In this document: positions 50,085 to 58,988 of the stretch, in pieces
Position numbering within the stretch: position 1 is the stretch's first letter
Layout of the letters: every line of letters begins with the position of its first letter
From: Hydrogenophaga sp.
Lineage (GTDB): Bacteria > Pseudomonadota > Gammaproteobacteria > Burkholderiales > Burkholderiaceae_C
DNA: 60,694 nucleotides
NCBI RefSeq assembly: GCF_011772445.1
Contig: NZ_WVZN01000048.1
Coordinates: 1 to 60,694 of the forward strand
Direction: 5' to 3'
Position numbers and translations under genes: made by a program
Notes under the pieces: model-generated
The model's input: the letters and a program-made list of their open reading frames with translations, nothing else
The model's database searches: none
Told to the model about the DNA's origin: nothing

Positions 50085-51059
50085 ATGCGGGATCATTCCG
50101 GCGCCTCCCCACGACCTCGATACCCCGTGCTCAAGCCCGACGATTACCTCGGCGAGATCAACGCCGTCATTGCCCGATCCACCGAAAGCGACGGCCTTAC
50201 GCCGACCGCGGTGGACCACCTGTTCTTCGGCCGCCAGAGCTCGCCCTCGCTGCCCATGCACCTGGCGCAGTGGCCCTGTTTCGCGCTGGTCACCCAGGGC
50301 GCCAAGCGCCTCACGCTCGGCGACGAGGTCTTCCACTACGGCGTGGGCGATTGCCTGCTGGTGACGCTGGATCTGCCCGTGGTGTCGTGCATCGTCGAGG
50401 CCACGCCCGAGCGGCCCAAGCTGAGCCTGGGCATGGCCATCGACAGCGCGCGCCTGCAGGAGGTGCTCTCGCGCGTGAGCCTGCCGCCCGAGGCCTTGCG
50501 CTGCGACACCCTGCGCGGCGTGGCCGTGCACAAGGCGCCGCTGGAGCTGCTGGACGCCATGCTGCGCCTGGTGCGCCTGCTGGAACGCCCGCAGGACATC
50601 GCGGCCATGGCGCCGCTGATCGAGCAGGAAATCCTCTACCGTCTGCTCACCGGCCCGCACGGGCCCACGCTGCTGCGCATCGCCTCGGCCAACAGCCCCG
50701 GCAACAAGATCGCCCGCGCCATCGCCTGGCTGCGCCAGCACTACGCGCAACCGCTGCGCATCGACGCCCTGGCCCAGCACGTGGGCATGAGCCCCTCGTC
50801 ACTGCACCACCACTTCAGCCAGGTCACGGCGATGACGCCGCTGCAGTACCAGAAGCGCCTGCGCCTGCAGGAGGCGCGCCGCCTGATGCTGGTGGACTGC
50901 CTGGACGTGGGCAGCGCCGGCTACCGCGTGGGCTACCAGAGCGCCTCGCAGTTCAGCCGCGAGTACAGCCGCCAGTTCGGGCTGTCGCCGCTGCGCGACG
51001 TGGAAAGCGCGCGCGGCACCGGCCTGGGCTATGTGGCCCTGGCCGATGCACAGGCCTGA
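50085..51059 (+). CDS. AraC-family regulator with AraC_N cupin domain
   Basis: The 324-residue protein has an N-terminal cupin-type domain (FALVTQGAKRLTLGDEVFHY, VGDCLLVTLDLPV) of the AraC_N class and a C-terminal AraC HTH pair (LAQHVGMSPSSLHHHFSQVT and VGYQSASQFSREYSRQFGLS). Such regulators often control aldehyde or alcohol oxidoreductase genes. Ribosome binding site GGAGG lies 12 bases before the ATG. It converges on the molybdenum hydroxylase genes (two bases between stops) and is divergent from the sigma factor gene. Confidence 0.9.
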   Translation: MRDHSGASPRPRYPVLKPDDYLGEINAVIARSTESDGLTPTAVDHLFFGRQSSPSLPMHLAQWPCFALVTQGAKRLTLGDEVFHYGVGDCLLVTLDLPVVSCIVEATPERPKLSLGMAIDSARLQEVLSRVSLPPEALRCDTLRGVAVHKAPLELLDAMLRLVRLLERPQDIAAMAPLIEQEILYRLLTGPHGPTLLRIASANSPGNKIARAIAWLRQHYAQPLRIDALAQHVGMSPSSLHHHFSQVTAMTPLQYQKRLRLQEARRLMLVDCLDVGSAGYRVGYQSASQFSREYSRQFGLSPLRDVESARGTGLGYVALADAQA

Positions 51060-51061
51060 GG

Positions 51062-53308
51062 TCAGGCCAGCTTGAAGGGCAATTCGCGCAGCGGTTTGCC
51101 CGTGATGCGCGCCAAGGCGTTCGCGAAGGCCGGTGCCAGCGGCGGCAAACCCGGCTCGCCCATGCCCGTGGGCGGGTCCGCGCTGGGCACGGTGTGCACC
51201 ACCACCTTGGGCATCTCGGTGATGCGCGCGACGCGGTAGTCGCCGAAGTTGCTCTGCTCCACCACACCGTCCTTGAGCGTGATGGCCGCGCCGGGCAGGC
51301 ACATGCCCAGGCCCATGAGCGCCGCGCCCTGCACCTGCGCCTCCACCGTGCGCGGGTTGACCACGAGGTTGCAGTGCACGCCCGCCGTCACCTGGTGCAA
51401 CACGGGCTCGCCGTCCTTCACCGAGGCCTCGACCACGTAGGCCACCACCGACTCGAAGCTCTCGTGCACCGCCACGCCCCAGGCGCGGCCTTCGGGCAGC
51501 TGGCGTTTGCCATAGCCGCTCTTCTCCACCGCGAGCTTGAGCGCGTCGCGGTGGCGCGGGTGGTCCTTGCCGAACATCGCCAGGCGGTAGGCCACCGGGT
51601 CCTGCTTGGTCTCGCGGGCGATCTGGTCGATCAGCGTCTCCATGGCGAAGGCCGTGTGCGTGGAACCCACGCTGCGCCACCACAGCACCGGCACATTCAC
51701 CTTGGGGTGGTGCACCGTCAGGCGCATGGGCACGGGGTACGGCGCGCGCATGCCTTCCACGGCGGTCTGGTCCACGCCGTTCTTCATCATGTTCTGTTCG
51801 AAGAAGGTGCCGGCCATGATGGACTGGCCCACGATGACGTGGTCCCAGGCCAGCACGCGGCCGCGCTCGTCGAAACCGATGCGCGCGCGGTGCAGGTGCA
51901 TGGGGCGGTAGTAGCCGCCCTTCACGTCGTCCTCGCGGCTCCACACGGTGCGCACCGGCGCGCGCACGCCCGCGGCCTGCGCCGCCTTGGCGATGGTGCA
52001 GGCCTCCACCACGTACTCGCTGCTGGGAATGGCGCGCCGGCCGAAGCCGCCGCCCGCCGACTGCACGTTCACGCGCACCTGCTCGGGCTTGAGGCCCAGC
52101 ACCTTCGCCGCGGCCACGCCGTCCAGGCCGGGCATCTGCGAGCCGACCCACAGCGTGGCGCCCGCGTCGGACAGCTCCACCGTGCAGTTGAGCGGCTCCA
52201 TCGGCGCGTGCGCGAGGTAGGGAAACACGAACTCCGCTTCGATGCGCTTCGGCGCCGAGGCCAGCGGCCCCATGTCCGCGTCGAAGTGCTTCGCGCCCGG
52301 CTGCCCCGCGAGTTCGCGGTACTGCGCGAGCTGGCGCTCGCTGTCCACTTTCTCGACCGCATCGGAGGCCCAGTCGAGCTTGAGCGCATCACGGCCCATC
52401 TTGGCAGGCCAGTAGCCATCGGCCACCACGGCCACGCCCTCGGCACCACGGTCCAGCGGCACGCGCAGCACGGCCTTCACGCCTTTCACGGCGCGCGCGG
52501 CGCTGTCGTCCACCGAGCGCAGCGTCGCACCGAACACCGGCGGGCGCGCGACCACGGCGGTGAGCTGGCCCGGGCGGCGCACGTCGATGCCGAAGTTCTG
52601 CCGGCCGCTGCTCTTGTCGCGCGCGTCCAGGCGCGTGGTCGGCTGGCCGATGAGCTTGAAGCGCTTCGGGTCCTTCAACACCACCTTCTCGGGCACGGGC
52701 TGCTGCATGGCGGCCTCGGCCAGTTCGCCGTAGCTCGCGCGGCGGCCACCGGCGCCGATGACGTGGCCGGCCTCGGTGCGCAGCGCGGCCGGGTCGGCTT
52801 TCCAGCGCGCGGCGGCGGCGCCCACCAGCATGGCGCGCGTGCGCGCGCCCAGCTCGCGGTACTGCGTGAAGCTGTTCTTGATGGCGGTGGAGCCGCCCGT
52901 GAGGTGCATGCCCCACAGCGGGTCGGCGTAGGCCGGGTCGTTGGTGCCCAGCTGGCTGCGCACCTTGGACCAGTCGGCGTCCAGCTCCTCGGCCAGGACC
53001 ATCGGCAGCGCGGTCTGCACGCCCTGGCCGAACTCCAGACGGTTCACGGTCACGGTGACCGTGCCGTCGGTGGCGATGGCGACGAAGGCAGCGGGCAGTT
53101 GCGTGGGCTTGAGCGCGGCGTCGGCAGCGCCCGCGCCTTGTGCTTGCGCGGCCAGTGGTGCGAAGCCCAGCGCGAAGCCACTGGCCACGGCGAGCTTGAG
53201 GAAGCCGCGGCGCGGCAATTCGGCCACGCCGTCGTGGGCGGTCTGGTCGCGCGCCAGCATCAGTTGCAGCGCGCGCGGCATTTCATGGGTGACGGTGGAA
53301 GGCAGCAT
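51062..53308 (-). CDS. Molybdopterin-binding subunit of a xanthine-dehydrogenase-family oxidase (IorB-like)
   Basis: The 748-residue protein has a twin-arginine motif in PRRGFLKLAVASGFALGF (about residues 31-49), so it is probably exported by Tat with its cofactor. The mature protein has typical molybdenum-hydroxylase segments: NRLEFGQGVQTALPMVLAEE, GGGFGRRAI and GEPGLPPLAPA. It resembles IorB/aldehyde oxidoreductase large subunits that hydroxylate N-heterocycles or oxidise aldehydes. It follows the 2Fe-2S subunit gene by 13 bases. No FAD subunit and no cytochrome c subunit is present nearby. Confidence 0.9.
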   Translation of the reverse strand: MLPSTVTHEMPRALQLMLARDQTAHDGVAELPRRGFLKLAVASGFALGFAPLAAQAQGAGAADAALKPTQLPAAFVAIATDGTVTVTVNRLEFGQGVQTALPMVLAEELDADWSKVRSQLGTNDPAYADPLWGMHLTGGSTAIKNSFTQYRELGARTRAMLVGAAAARWKADPAALRTEAGHVIGAGGRRASYGELAEAAMQQPVPEKVVLKDPKRFKLIGQPTTRLDARDKSSGRQNFGIDVRRPGQLTAVVARPPVFGATLRSVDDSAARAVKGVKAVLRVPLDRGAEGVAVVADGYWPAKMGRDALKLDWASDAVEKVDSERQLAQYRELAGQPGAKHFDADMGPLASAPKRIEAEFVFPYLAHAPMEPLNCTVELSDAGATLWVGSQMPGLDGVAAAKVLGLKPEQVRVNVQSAGGGFGRRAIPSSEYVVEACTIAKAAQAAGVRAPVRTVWSREDDVKGGYYRPMHLHRARIGFDERGRVLAWDHVIVGQSIMAGTFFEQNMMKNGVDQTAVEGMRAPYPVPMRLTVHHPKVNVPVLWWRSVGSTHTAFAMETLIDQIARETKQDPVAYRLAMFGKDHPRHRDALKLAVEKSGYGKRQLPEGRAWGVAVHESFESVVAYVVEASVKDGEPVLHQVTAGVHCNLVVNPRTVEAQVQGAALMGLGMCLPGAAITLKDGVVEQSNFGDYRVARITEMPKVVVHTVPSADPPTGMGEPGLPPLAPAFANALARITGKPLRELPFKLA

Positions 53309-53321
53309 GTGCGTGGCTCCT

Positions 53322-53795
53322 TCAGGCGATGGCGCGCGCGGCGTCGGCCACGGCGGCGCGGATGCGCTCGTAGGTGCCGCAGCGGCACACGTTGCCGGCC
53401 ATGGCGGCGTCGATGTCGGCGGCGCTGGGCTTCTGGCCCTTGGGCAGCGACTTGAGGAAGGCCGTGGCGCTCATGATCTGCCCGCTCTGGCAGTAGCCGC
53501 ACTGCGCCACGTCGTGCCTGACCCAGGCCTCGTGCACGGCGCGGCCCACGCGGTCCTCGCCTTGCGTGACGGCCTCGATGGTGGTGATGGCGCGGCCTTC
53601 GACGCTGCCCACAGGCGTGATGCAGGAGCGGATGGCCTGGCCGTCGACGTGCACGGTGCAGGCGCCGCACAGCGCCGCGCCGCAGCCGAACTTGGTGCCG
53701 GTCAGGCCCAGGTTGTCGCGCAGGGCCCAGAGCACGGGGGTGCCGGGGTCCACATCGACGGTGTGGTTGCGGCCATTGACTTGAAGGGTGGTCAT
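53322..53795 (-). CDS. 2Fe-2S subunit of the molybdenum hydroxylase (IorA-like)
   Basis: The 157-residue protein has two [2Fe-2S] domains: plant-type [15 protein letters not shown] (about residues 38-52) and the C-terminal four-helix domain with CGYCQSGQI and NVCRCGTY. It passes electrons from the molybdenum site to an outside acceptor. The start at 53795 (MTTLQVNG) is preferred to an upstream in-frame ATG at 53843. It is the first gene of the pair. Confidence 0.92.
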   Translation of the reverse strand: MTTLQVNGRNHTVDVDPGTPVLWALRDNLGLTGTKFGCGAALCGACTVHVDGQAIRSCITPVGSVEGRAITTIEAVTQGEDRVGRAVHEAWVRHDVAQCGYCQSGQIMSATAFLKSLPKGQKPSAADIDAAMAGNVCRCGTYERIRAAVADAARAIA

Positions 53796-53886
53796 GGGGT
53801 CTCCCGGTGGGGTAGGAGTGGGATGGAAAACGGAATCGGGCACGCCGAAGCGGGTAGCCCCGGCATGCCCGAGAGTGTTTCCGACC

Positions 53887-53899
53887 TACCCCCCGGGGG
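53887..53899. other. GC-rich palindrome upstream of the iorAB-like genes
   Basis: ACCCCC-C-GGGGGT, 92 bases upstream of the 2Fe-2S subunit start, in a 254-base stretch (53796-54049) that otherwise contains no gene. It could be an operator; no regulator can be assigned. Confidence 0.35.
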
Positions 53900-54049
53900 T
53901 GTTAGCACAGGGCTGCGAAATGTTTGCCTGATCCTCCAGACCGGGGCACGGCGCGGAAATGGGCGGCGATCGCCCGCCAGTTCCGGCCATGCCTTGCGTC
54001 CGCTTTTCTTAGCATCCGCGCACACCAACACCTGAGGGGAGCGGCACGC

Positions 54050-54583
54050 ATGAACATCGATCGCACGGGACAAGCCCTGCTGTGGGGCCTGGGACAGGAC
54101 GCCGCGAGCCGGCCCGCCGCCACCGCAGCGCCGGCCTCGGCGCCGGGCCCGGCTCCCAGCGCCACCGTCACGCTCAGCGAAGGCGCGAAGACGCTCGCGC
54201 GCTTCGCCGAGAAGGGCCTGGCCATGACGGCGCACCGGCTCGACCGCCCCCTGGGCCCCGGTGCCGGTTCACCCGCTTCGGGTGGCCCCGCTCAAGCGTT
54301 CGTGCCGGTGGGACAGGGACGGCTCGAAGCCCTGCTGGCGGAACTCGGCGCGAGCGCGGAGGAAGCCCGCTCGCTTGCGCAAGGCCTGGACAGCGGCGGC
54401 GACGCCGCGCTCTCGCGCGAGGAACTGCTGAAGGGCATCGCCGGCGCGGGCAAGGACCCTGCCGACCCGAACAGCCAGATCCTGCTGCGCCTGGCCGACA
54501 GCCTGGGCCGCGCCGATGGCGAGGTCTCTCAGCAGGAATTCGGGCAACTCGCCGGCCGCTTGCTCTCGCTGGGCCGGGCCTGA
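54050..54583 (+). CDS. EF-hand-like hypothetical protein
   Basis: The 177-residue protein has an alanine/proline-rich N-terminal third and an EF-hand-type segment around residues 113-126 (LDSGGDAALSREELLKGI), with acidic residues at loop positions 1, 5, 9 and 12. A second, degenerate loop (RADGEVSQQEF) lies near residue 160. No signal peptide or membrane segment is seen. A calcium-binding role is plausible but unproven. It ends one base before the stop of a convergent Bug receptor gene. The start at 54050 follows GAGGGGAG; the frame is open further to 53924. Confidence 0.7.
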   Translation: MNIDRTGQALLWGLGQDAASRPAATAAPASAPGPAPSATVTLSEGAKTLARFAEKGLAMTAHRLDRPLGPGAGSPASGGPAQAFVPVGQGRLEALLAELGASAEEARSLAQGLDSGGDAALSREELLKGIAGAGKDPADPNSQILLRLADSLGRADGEVSQQEFGQLAGRLLSLGRA

Positions 54584-54584
54584 G

Positions 54585-55571
54585 TCACTCGATCACCACC
54601 TTCGCCTCTTTCACCAGCTTGCCGAACTTCTCGGTCTCGCCCGCGATGCGGCGGGCCATCTCGGCGCTGCTGTCGCCGATCGGCTCGGCACCGATCTCGG
54701 CCATGCGCGCGCGGAACTCGGGCGACTGGATCACCTTCACCATCTCGGCATTCAGGCGCGCCACGATCTCCGTCGGTGTGCCCGCCGGTGCCAGCACACC
54801 GAACCAGGTGCCGATGTCGAAACCCTTGAGGCCGGCTTCGTCCAGCGTCGGCACATCGGGCAACGCGCCCGAGCGCTTGCCGGTCGTCACGGCCAGCGCG
54901 CGCAGCTTGCCGGCCTTGATGTGCGGCAGCACCGGCGTGACGGTGTCGAAGCTCATCAGGATCTGCCCGCCGAGCAGGTCGGACGACAGCGGACCGCTGC
55001 CCTTGTAGGGCACATGGATGACCTGCGTGCCAGTGCTGTTCTGAAACTGCGTGCCGATGAGGTGCTGCGCCGTGCCGTTGCCGTTGGAGCCGAAGGAGTG
55101 CTTGCCCGGCGCGGCCTTGAGCAGGGCCAGGAGCTCGCTCACGTTCTTCGCCGGCGTGCTGGCGTTCACCACCAGCACGTTGGGCACCATGGCCACGGTG
55201 GACACGGGCACCAGGTCCTTCGAGAAGTCGTAGGGCAGGCGCTTGTAGACGCTGGGCGCGATGGTGTGGTGCACCGCGCCCATGAGCAGCGTGTACCCGT
55301 CGGGCCGGGCCTTGGCCACGAAGTCGGCGCCGATGGTCGCGCCCGCGCCGGGGCGGCTTTCCACCACCATGGGCTGGCCCAGGCTCTGCGATAGGCGATC
55401 CGCCAGCGCGCGCGCCAGCACGTCGGTGGTGCCGCCGGCCGCGAAGGGCACGACCAGGCTGATCGGCTTGCTCGGCCAGGCTTGCTGGGCCAGGGCCAGG
55501 CCGCTGAACGCCAGCGGGGCCAGGGCCGCGAAGCGAAGCCAGTGGCGGCGGCGCGAATGGGAATGGCTCAT
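54585..55571 (-). CDS. TctC/Bug receptor beside a tartrate-dehydrogenase-family gene
   Basis: The 328-residue periplasmic receptor has a signal peptide (RHWLRFAALAPLAFSGLALA, cleaved before QQAWP) and the Bug loops PISLVVPFAAGGTTDVLARA and SFGSNGNGTAQHLIGTQFQN. It starts at the ATG at 55571, seven bases after AAGGAG; a TTG-initiated form five residues longer is possible. It is downstream of the dehydrogenase gene on the same strand, so the ligand may be tartrate, malate or a related hydroxyacid. Confidence 0.88.
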   Translation of the reverse strand: MSHSHSRRRHWLRFAALAPLAFSGLALAQQAWPSKPISLVVPFAAGGTTDVLARALADRLSQSLGQPMVVESRPGAGATIGADFVAKARPDGYTLLMGAVHHTIAPSVYKRLPYDFSKDLVPVSTVAMVPNVLVVNASTPAKNVSELLALLKAAPGKHSFGSNGNGTAQHLIGTQFQNSTGTQVIHVPYKGSGPLSSDLLGGQILMSFDTVTPVLPHIKAGKLRALAVTTGKRSGALPDVPTLDEAGLKGFDIGTWFGVLAPAGTPTEIVARLNAEMVKVIQSPEFRARMAEIGAEPIGDSSAEMARRIAGETEKFGKLVKEAKVVIE

Positions 55572-55608
55572 GTCTGTCTCCTTCAATGGCGCTCCAGGCG
55601 CTCTGTTG

Positions 55609-55628
55609 CGCGGACGTCGGCGTCCGCG
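55609..55628 (-). other. Intercistronic hairpin between the dehydrogenase and Bug genes
   Basis: CGCGGACG, loop TCGG, CGTCCGCG: a perfect 8-base stem with a UNCG-type tetraloop, in the 97-base gap. It has no T tract, so it more likely stabilises or attenuates the message than terminates it. Confidence 0.45.
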
Positions 55629-55668
55629 GGTGGCCCGTGCCGGTGGCGCGGGCCGTGGTCCTGACCGC

Positions 55669-56757
55669 TCAGGCGGCCTTGAGCAGCGCGCCCTGCGTGA
55701 TGCGCTCGCACACGGCCTGCGTCACCTGCGCGGTGGTGGCCCGCCCGCCCAGGTCGCGCGTGTGCAGCGCCGGGTCGGCGGTCACCTGTTCGATCGCGGC
55801 CATCAGCCGCGCGGCGGCGCTGCCTTCGCCCAGGTGCTCCAGCATCATCACCACCGACCAAAAGGTGCCGATGGGGTTGGCCAGGCCCTGGCCCATGATG
55901 TCGAAGGCTGATCCGTGGATGGGCTCGAACATGCTGGGGTAGCGGCGCTCGGGGTCGATGTTGCCGGTTGGCGCGATGCCCAGGCTACCTGCCAGCGCGG
56001 CGGCCAGGTCGCTCAGGATGTCGGCGTGCAGGTTGGTGGCGACGATGGTGTCCAGCGAGGCCGGGCGATTGACCATGCGCGCGGTGGCCGCGTCCACGAT
56101 CTCCTTGTCCCAGCGCACCTCGGGGAACTCGGCCGCGACCTGCGCCGCGATCTCGTCCCACATCACCATGGCGTGGCGCTGCGCGTTGCTTTTGGTGATC
56201 ACCGTGAGCTGCCGGCGCGGCCGCGACTGCGCGAGGCGGAAGGCGAAACGCATCACGCGCTCCACACCGGCGCGCGTCATCACCGTCACGTCGGTGGCGG
56301 CCTCGATCGGGTGGCCCTGGTGCACGCGCCCGCCGACGCCCGAGTACTCACCCTCGGAGTTCTCGCGCACGATGACCCAGTCCAGGTCCTCGGGCCCGCA
56401 GCGCTTCAGCGGCGCGTCGATGCCCGGCAGGATGCGCGTGGGCCGAACGTTGGCGTACTGGTCGAAGCCCTGGCAGATCTTCAGGCGCAGGCCCCAGAGC
56501 GTGATGTGGTCCGGGATGTCCGGGTCACCCGCCGAGCCGAACAGGATCGCGTCCTTGCCGCGCAATCGGTCCAGGCCGTCGGCCGGCATCATCACGCCGT
56601 GGCGGCGGTAATGGTCGCCACCCCAGTCGAAGTCCTCGAACTCGCAGCGGAAACCCGCGCCGCTGGCGGTCAGGGACTTGAGCACCACCTGCCCCGCCGG
56701 AATCACTTCCTTGCCGATGCCGTCGCCGGGAATGGCGGCGATCGAATACGTCTTCAT
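55669..56757 (-). CDS. Tartrate dehydrogenase/decarboxylase-family protein
   Basis: The 362-residue protein is a beta-decarboxylating dehydrogenase: AIPGDGIGKEVIPAG at the start, RENSEGEYSGVGG, the metal-binding aspartates in ATNLHADILSDLAA and EPIHGSAFDIMGQGLANP. The DFDWGGDHY segment fits tartrate dehydrogenase/D-malate dehydrogenase (TtuC/DmlA) rather than isocitrate or isopropylmalate dehydrogenase. It oxidises a 2-hydroxyacid with NAD+ and may decarboxylate it. Divergent from a LysR gene of the DmlR type and followed by a Bug receptor. Confidence 0.9.
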   Translation of the reverse strand: MKTYSIAAIPGDGIGKEVIPAGQVVLKSLTASGAGFRCEFEDFDWGGDHYRRHGVMMPADGLDRLRGKDAILFGSAGDPDIPDHITLWGLRLKICQGFDQYANVRPTRILPGIDAPLKRCGPEDLDWVIVRENSEGEYSGVGGRVHQGHPIEAATDVTVMTRAGVERVMRFAFRLAQSRPRRQLTVITKSNAQRHAMVMWDEIAAQVAAEFPEVRWDKEIVDAATARMVNRPASLDTIVATNLHADILSDLAAALAGSLGIAPTGNIDPERRYPSMFEPIHGSAFDIMGQGLANPIGTFWSVVMMLEHLGEGSAAARLMAAIEQVTADPALHTRDLGGRATTAQVTQAVCERITQGALLKAA

Positions 56758-56837
56758 CCTTCAAACCCCATGAAACAGTCGATGGGGCACTGTAGGGATG
56801 GACCGGGCCCACGGCGCGTGGCTATAGTGAATCCACC

Positions 56838-56854
56838 GTTGATCTGAATTCAAC
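56838..56854. promoter_or_regulatory. Probable LysR site between the dehydrogenase and lysR genes
   Basis: GTTGATCTGAATTCAAC: 5-base inverted arms (GTTGA/TCAAC) around seven bases, ten bases before the lysR start, in the 106-base divergent gap. Confidence 0.45.
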
Positions 56855-56863
56855 AATCACGCC

Positions 56864-57793
56864 ATGCCGGACGCCATTCACCCCGCCGACCTCGGTTTCT
56901 TCTCGTCCCTGGCCAGCGCCGGCAGCCTGAGTGGGGCCGCGCGCGAGCTGGGCATCACCACCTCGGCCGTGAGCAAGCACCTGAGCCTGCTGGAGGCGCG
57001 CGTGGGCGTGCCGCTGGTGAACCGCACCACGCGGCGCATGGGCCTCACGCCCGAGGGCGAACTCTTCCTGGAACACGCGCGGCGCATCCTCGGCGACATC
57101 GACGCCATGGAGGAACAGCTGGGCGCGGCCCGCTCCACGCCCAAGGGCCTGCTGCGCATCAACGCCACCCTGGGCTTCGGCCGCAGCCACGTGGCGCCGC
57201 TGGTGTCGCGCTTCGTCCAGAAGCACCCGCAGGTGGAGGCGCAATTGCAGTTGTCGGTGAACCCGCCCCCACTGACGGACGACGCCTGGGATGTCTGCAT
57301 CCGCTTCGGCGCGCCGCCCGACACCCGTGTCATCGCGCGGCGGGTTGCGCCGAACCGGCGCCTGCTGTGCGCTGCCCCGGCCTACCTGGCGCGCCGCGGC
57401 ATGCCCCGCGTGCCGCGCGACCTGATGCAGCACGACTGCATCGGCATCCGCCAGGGCGAAGAGGCCTACGGCGTCTGGCGCCTTTCCCACGGGCGCGGAC
57501 GGCAGGCGTCCACCGAATCCGTGCGCATCCGCGGCAAGCTCACCACCAACGACGGCGAGATCGCCGTGAAATGGGCGCTCGACGGACACGGCATCCTGAT
57601 GCGCGCCGAGTGGGACATCGAGCGCTACCTCAAGAGCGGGCGGCTGGTGCCTGTGCTGCCGCAGTACTTCACGCCCGACGCCGACATCTACGCCGTCTAC
57701 CCGCAGCGCCACCAGCTTGCGGCACGCGTGCGCGCCTTCGTGGAGTTCGTGGCCAAGGCGTTTGCGCAGCAGGCAGTACCGGGCAAAACCTAG
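56864..57793 (+). CDS. LysR-family regulator, DmlR-like
   Basis: The 309-residue protein has the LysR winged helix (LASAGSLSGAARELGITTSA, VSKHLSLLEARVGVPLVNRT) and a CrgA/DmlR-type effector domain (PRDLMQHDCIGIRQGEEAYG). It is divergent from the tartrate-dehydrogenase-family gene. DmlR activates D-malate dehydrogenase in E. coli, which supports a similar role here by analogy. Confidence 0.88.
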   Translation: MPDAIHPADLGFFSSLASAGSLSGAARELGITTSAVSKHLSLLEARVGVPLVNRTTRRMGLTPEGELFLEHARRILGDIDAMEEQLGAARSTPKGLLRINATLGFGRSHVAPLVSRFVQKHPQVEAQLQLSVNPPPLTDDAWDVCIRFGAPPDTRVIARRVAPNRRLLCAAPAYLARRGMPRVPRDLMQHDCIGIRQGEEAYGVWRLSHGRGRQASTESVRIRGKLTTNDGEIAVKWALDGHGILMRAEWDIERYLKSGRLVPVLPQYFTPDADIYAVYPQRHQLAARVRAFVEFVAKAFAQQAVPGKT

Positions 57794-57839
57794 GGTTTCC
57801 CCGAGGGGATCGGGTGGCATACTGCCCACCCCCATAGGT

Positions 57840-57855
57840 GGTTGCGCCCGCAACC
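57840..57855. promoter_or_regulatory. Palindrome upstream of the TakP-like receptor
   Basis: GGTTGCG-CC-CGCAACC is a perfect inverted repeat, 32 bases before the start of the receptor gene. It could be an operator or a 5' hairpin in the mRNA. A further upstream CATACT (57818-57823) is a possible -10. Confidence 0.4.
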
Positions 57856-57886
57856 CCAACACCCGTTTCCCGAGGAGTCAATTTCC

Positions 57887-58969
57887 ATGGATCGTCGTTC
57901 CGTCATCAAGAACGCCGGCATCGCCGGCGTTCTCGCCACCGGCATCGCTCCCGCGGTGCATGCGCAGGCCGCCGTGCGCTGGCGCCTGGCTTCCAGCTTC
58001 CCCAAGTCGCTGCCCACCATCTTCGGCTCGGCCGAGAAGTTCTCCGAGACCGTCAAGGCCCTGTCGGGCGGCAAGTTCGAGGTCTCGATCCATGCCGCCG
58101 GTGAGATCGTCCCGGCCTTCGGCGTGGTCGATGCCATCCAGGACAGCACCATCGAGATGGCGCAGACCGCGTCCTACTACTTCACCGGCAAGGACCCGAT
58201 CTTCGCCTTCGGCTGCGCCGTGCCCTTCGGCCTGACCGCGCGCCACATGGACGCCTGGATGGAGCACGGCAACGGCCGCAAGCTCATGGACGAGTTCTAC
58301 GCCAAGTTCAACATCCTCTCCATGAGTTCCGGCAACACCGGCACGCAGATGGGCGGCTGGTACCGCAAGGAAATCAAGAGCGTGGCCGACCTCAAGGGCC
58401 TGAAGATGCGCATGGGTGGCGGCCTGTTCGGCGAGTCCATGGCCAAGCTGGGCGTGGTGGCGCAGAACATGCCCGCCGGCGAGGTGTACCAGGCCCTGGA
58501 AAAAGGCACGCTGGACGCCACCGAGTTCGTCGGTCCCTTCGACGATGAGCGCCTGGGCTTCAACAAGGTCGCGCCCTTCTACCACTACCCCGGCTGGTGG
58601 GAAGGCGGCGCCGAGCTCGAGTTCTTCATCAACAAGAAGGCCTTCGACGCGCTGTCGGCCGAGAACAAGGCCATCGTGCGCGCCGCCGGTGCGGTGGCCG
58701 CGCGCGACATGACCGCCAAGTACGACGCGCAGAATCCGATCGCGCTCAAGCGCCTGGTGGCCTCGGGCACCAAGCTCATTGCCTTCCCCAAGGCCGTGAT
58801 GGACGCGGGCTTCAAGTCGGCGCAGGAAGTGTTCGCCGCGCACGAGGCCAAGTCGCCCGAATTCAAGAAGATCCACCAGGACATGCGCGCCTTCCAGCGC
58901 GACCAGATCCTGTGGAGCCGCTTCTCGGAGTGGCGCTACGACAGCTACATCACCTCGGCCAAGATCTGA
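57887..58969 (+). CDS. TakP-like TRAP receptor for 2-oxo or hydroxy acids
   Basis: The 360-residue periplasmic receptor begins MDRRSVIKNAGIAGVLATG (twin-arginine-like leader). It is of the TakP subgroup: RLASSFPKSLPTIFGSAEKF, AAGEIVPAFGVVDAIQD, MGGWYRKEIKSV, ALEKGTLDATEFVGPFDDE and FYHYPGWWEGGAE. TakP in Rhodobacter binds 2-keto acids with a sodium ion in a dimer. No dctQM is in the neighbourhood. It has its own terminator and looks monocistronic. Ribosome binding site GAGGAG precedes the ATG. Confidence 0.9.
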   Translation: MDRRSVIKNAGIAGVLATGIAPAVHAQAAVRWRLASSFPKSLPTIFGSAEKFSETVKALSGGKFEVSIHAAGEIVPAFGVVDAIQDSTIEMAQTASYYFTGKDPIFAFGCAVPFGLTARHMDAWMEHGNGRKLMDEFYAKFNILSMSSGNTGTQMGGWYRKEIKSVADLKGLKMRMGGGLFGESMAKLGVVAQNMPAGEVYQALEKGTLDATEFVGPFDDERLGFNKVAPFYHYPGWWEGGAELEFFINKKAFDALSAENKAIVRAAGAVAARDMTAKYDAQNPIALKRLVASGTKLIAFPKAVMDAGFKSAQEVFAAHEAKSPEFKKIHQDMRAFQRDQILWSRFSEWRYDSYITSAKI

Positions 58970-58988
58970 ACGATCGGCCCCGAGACGA

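Noticed and set aside
49955..53455. Plus-strand open frame of 1166 codons
   Set aside because: It is histidine/arginine/alanine-rich without any domain and lies across the AraC gene and antisense to the molybdenum hydroxylase; a typical shadow in very GC-rich DNA.
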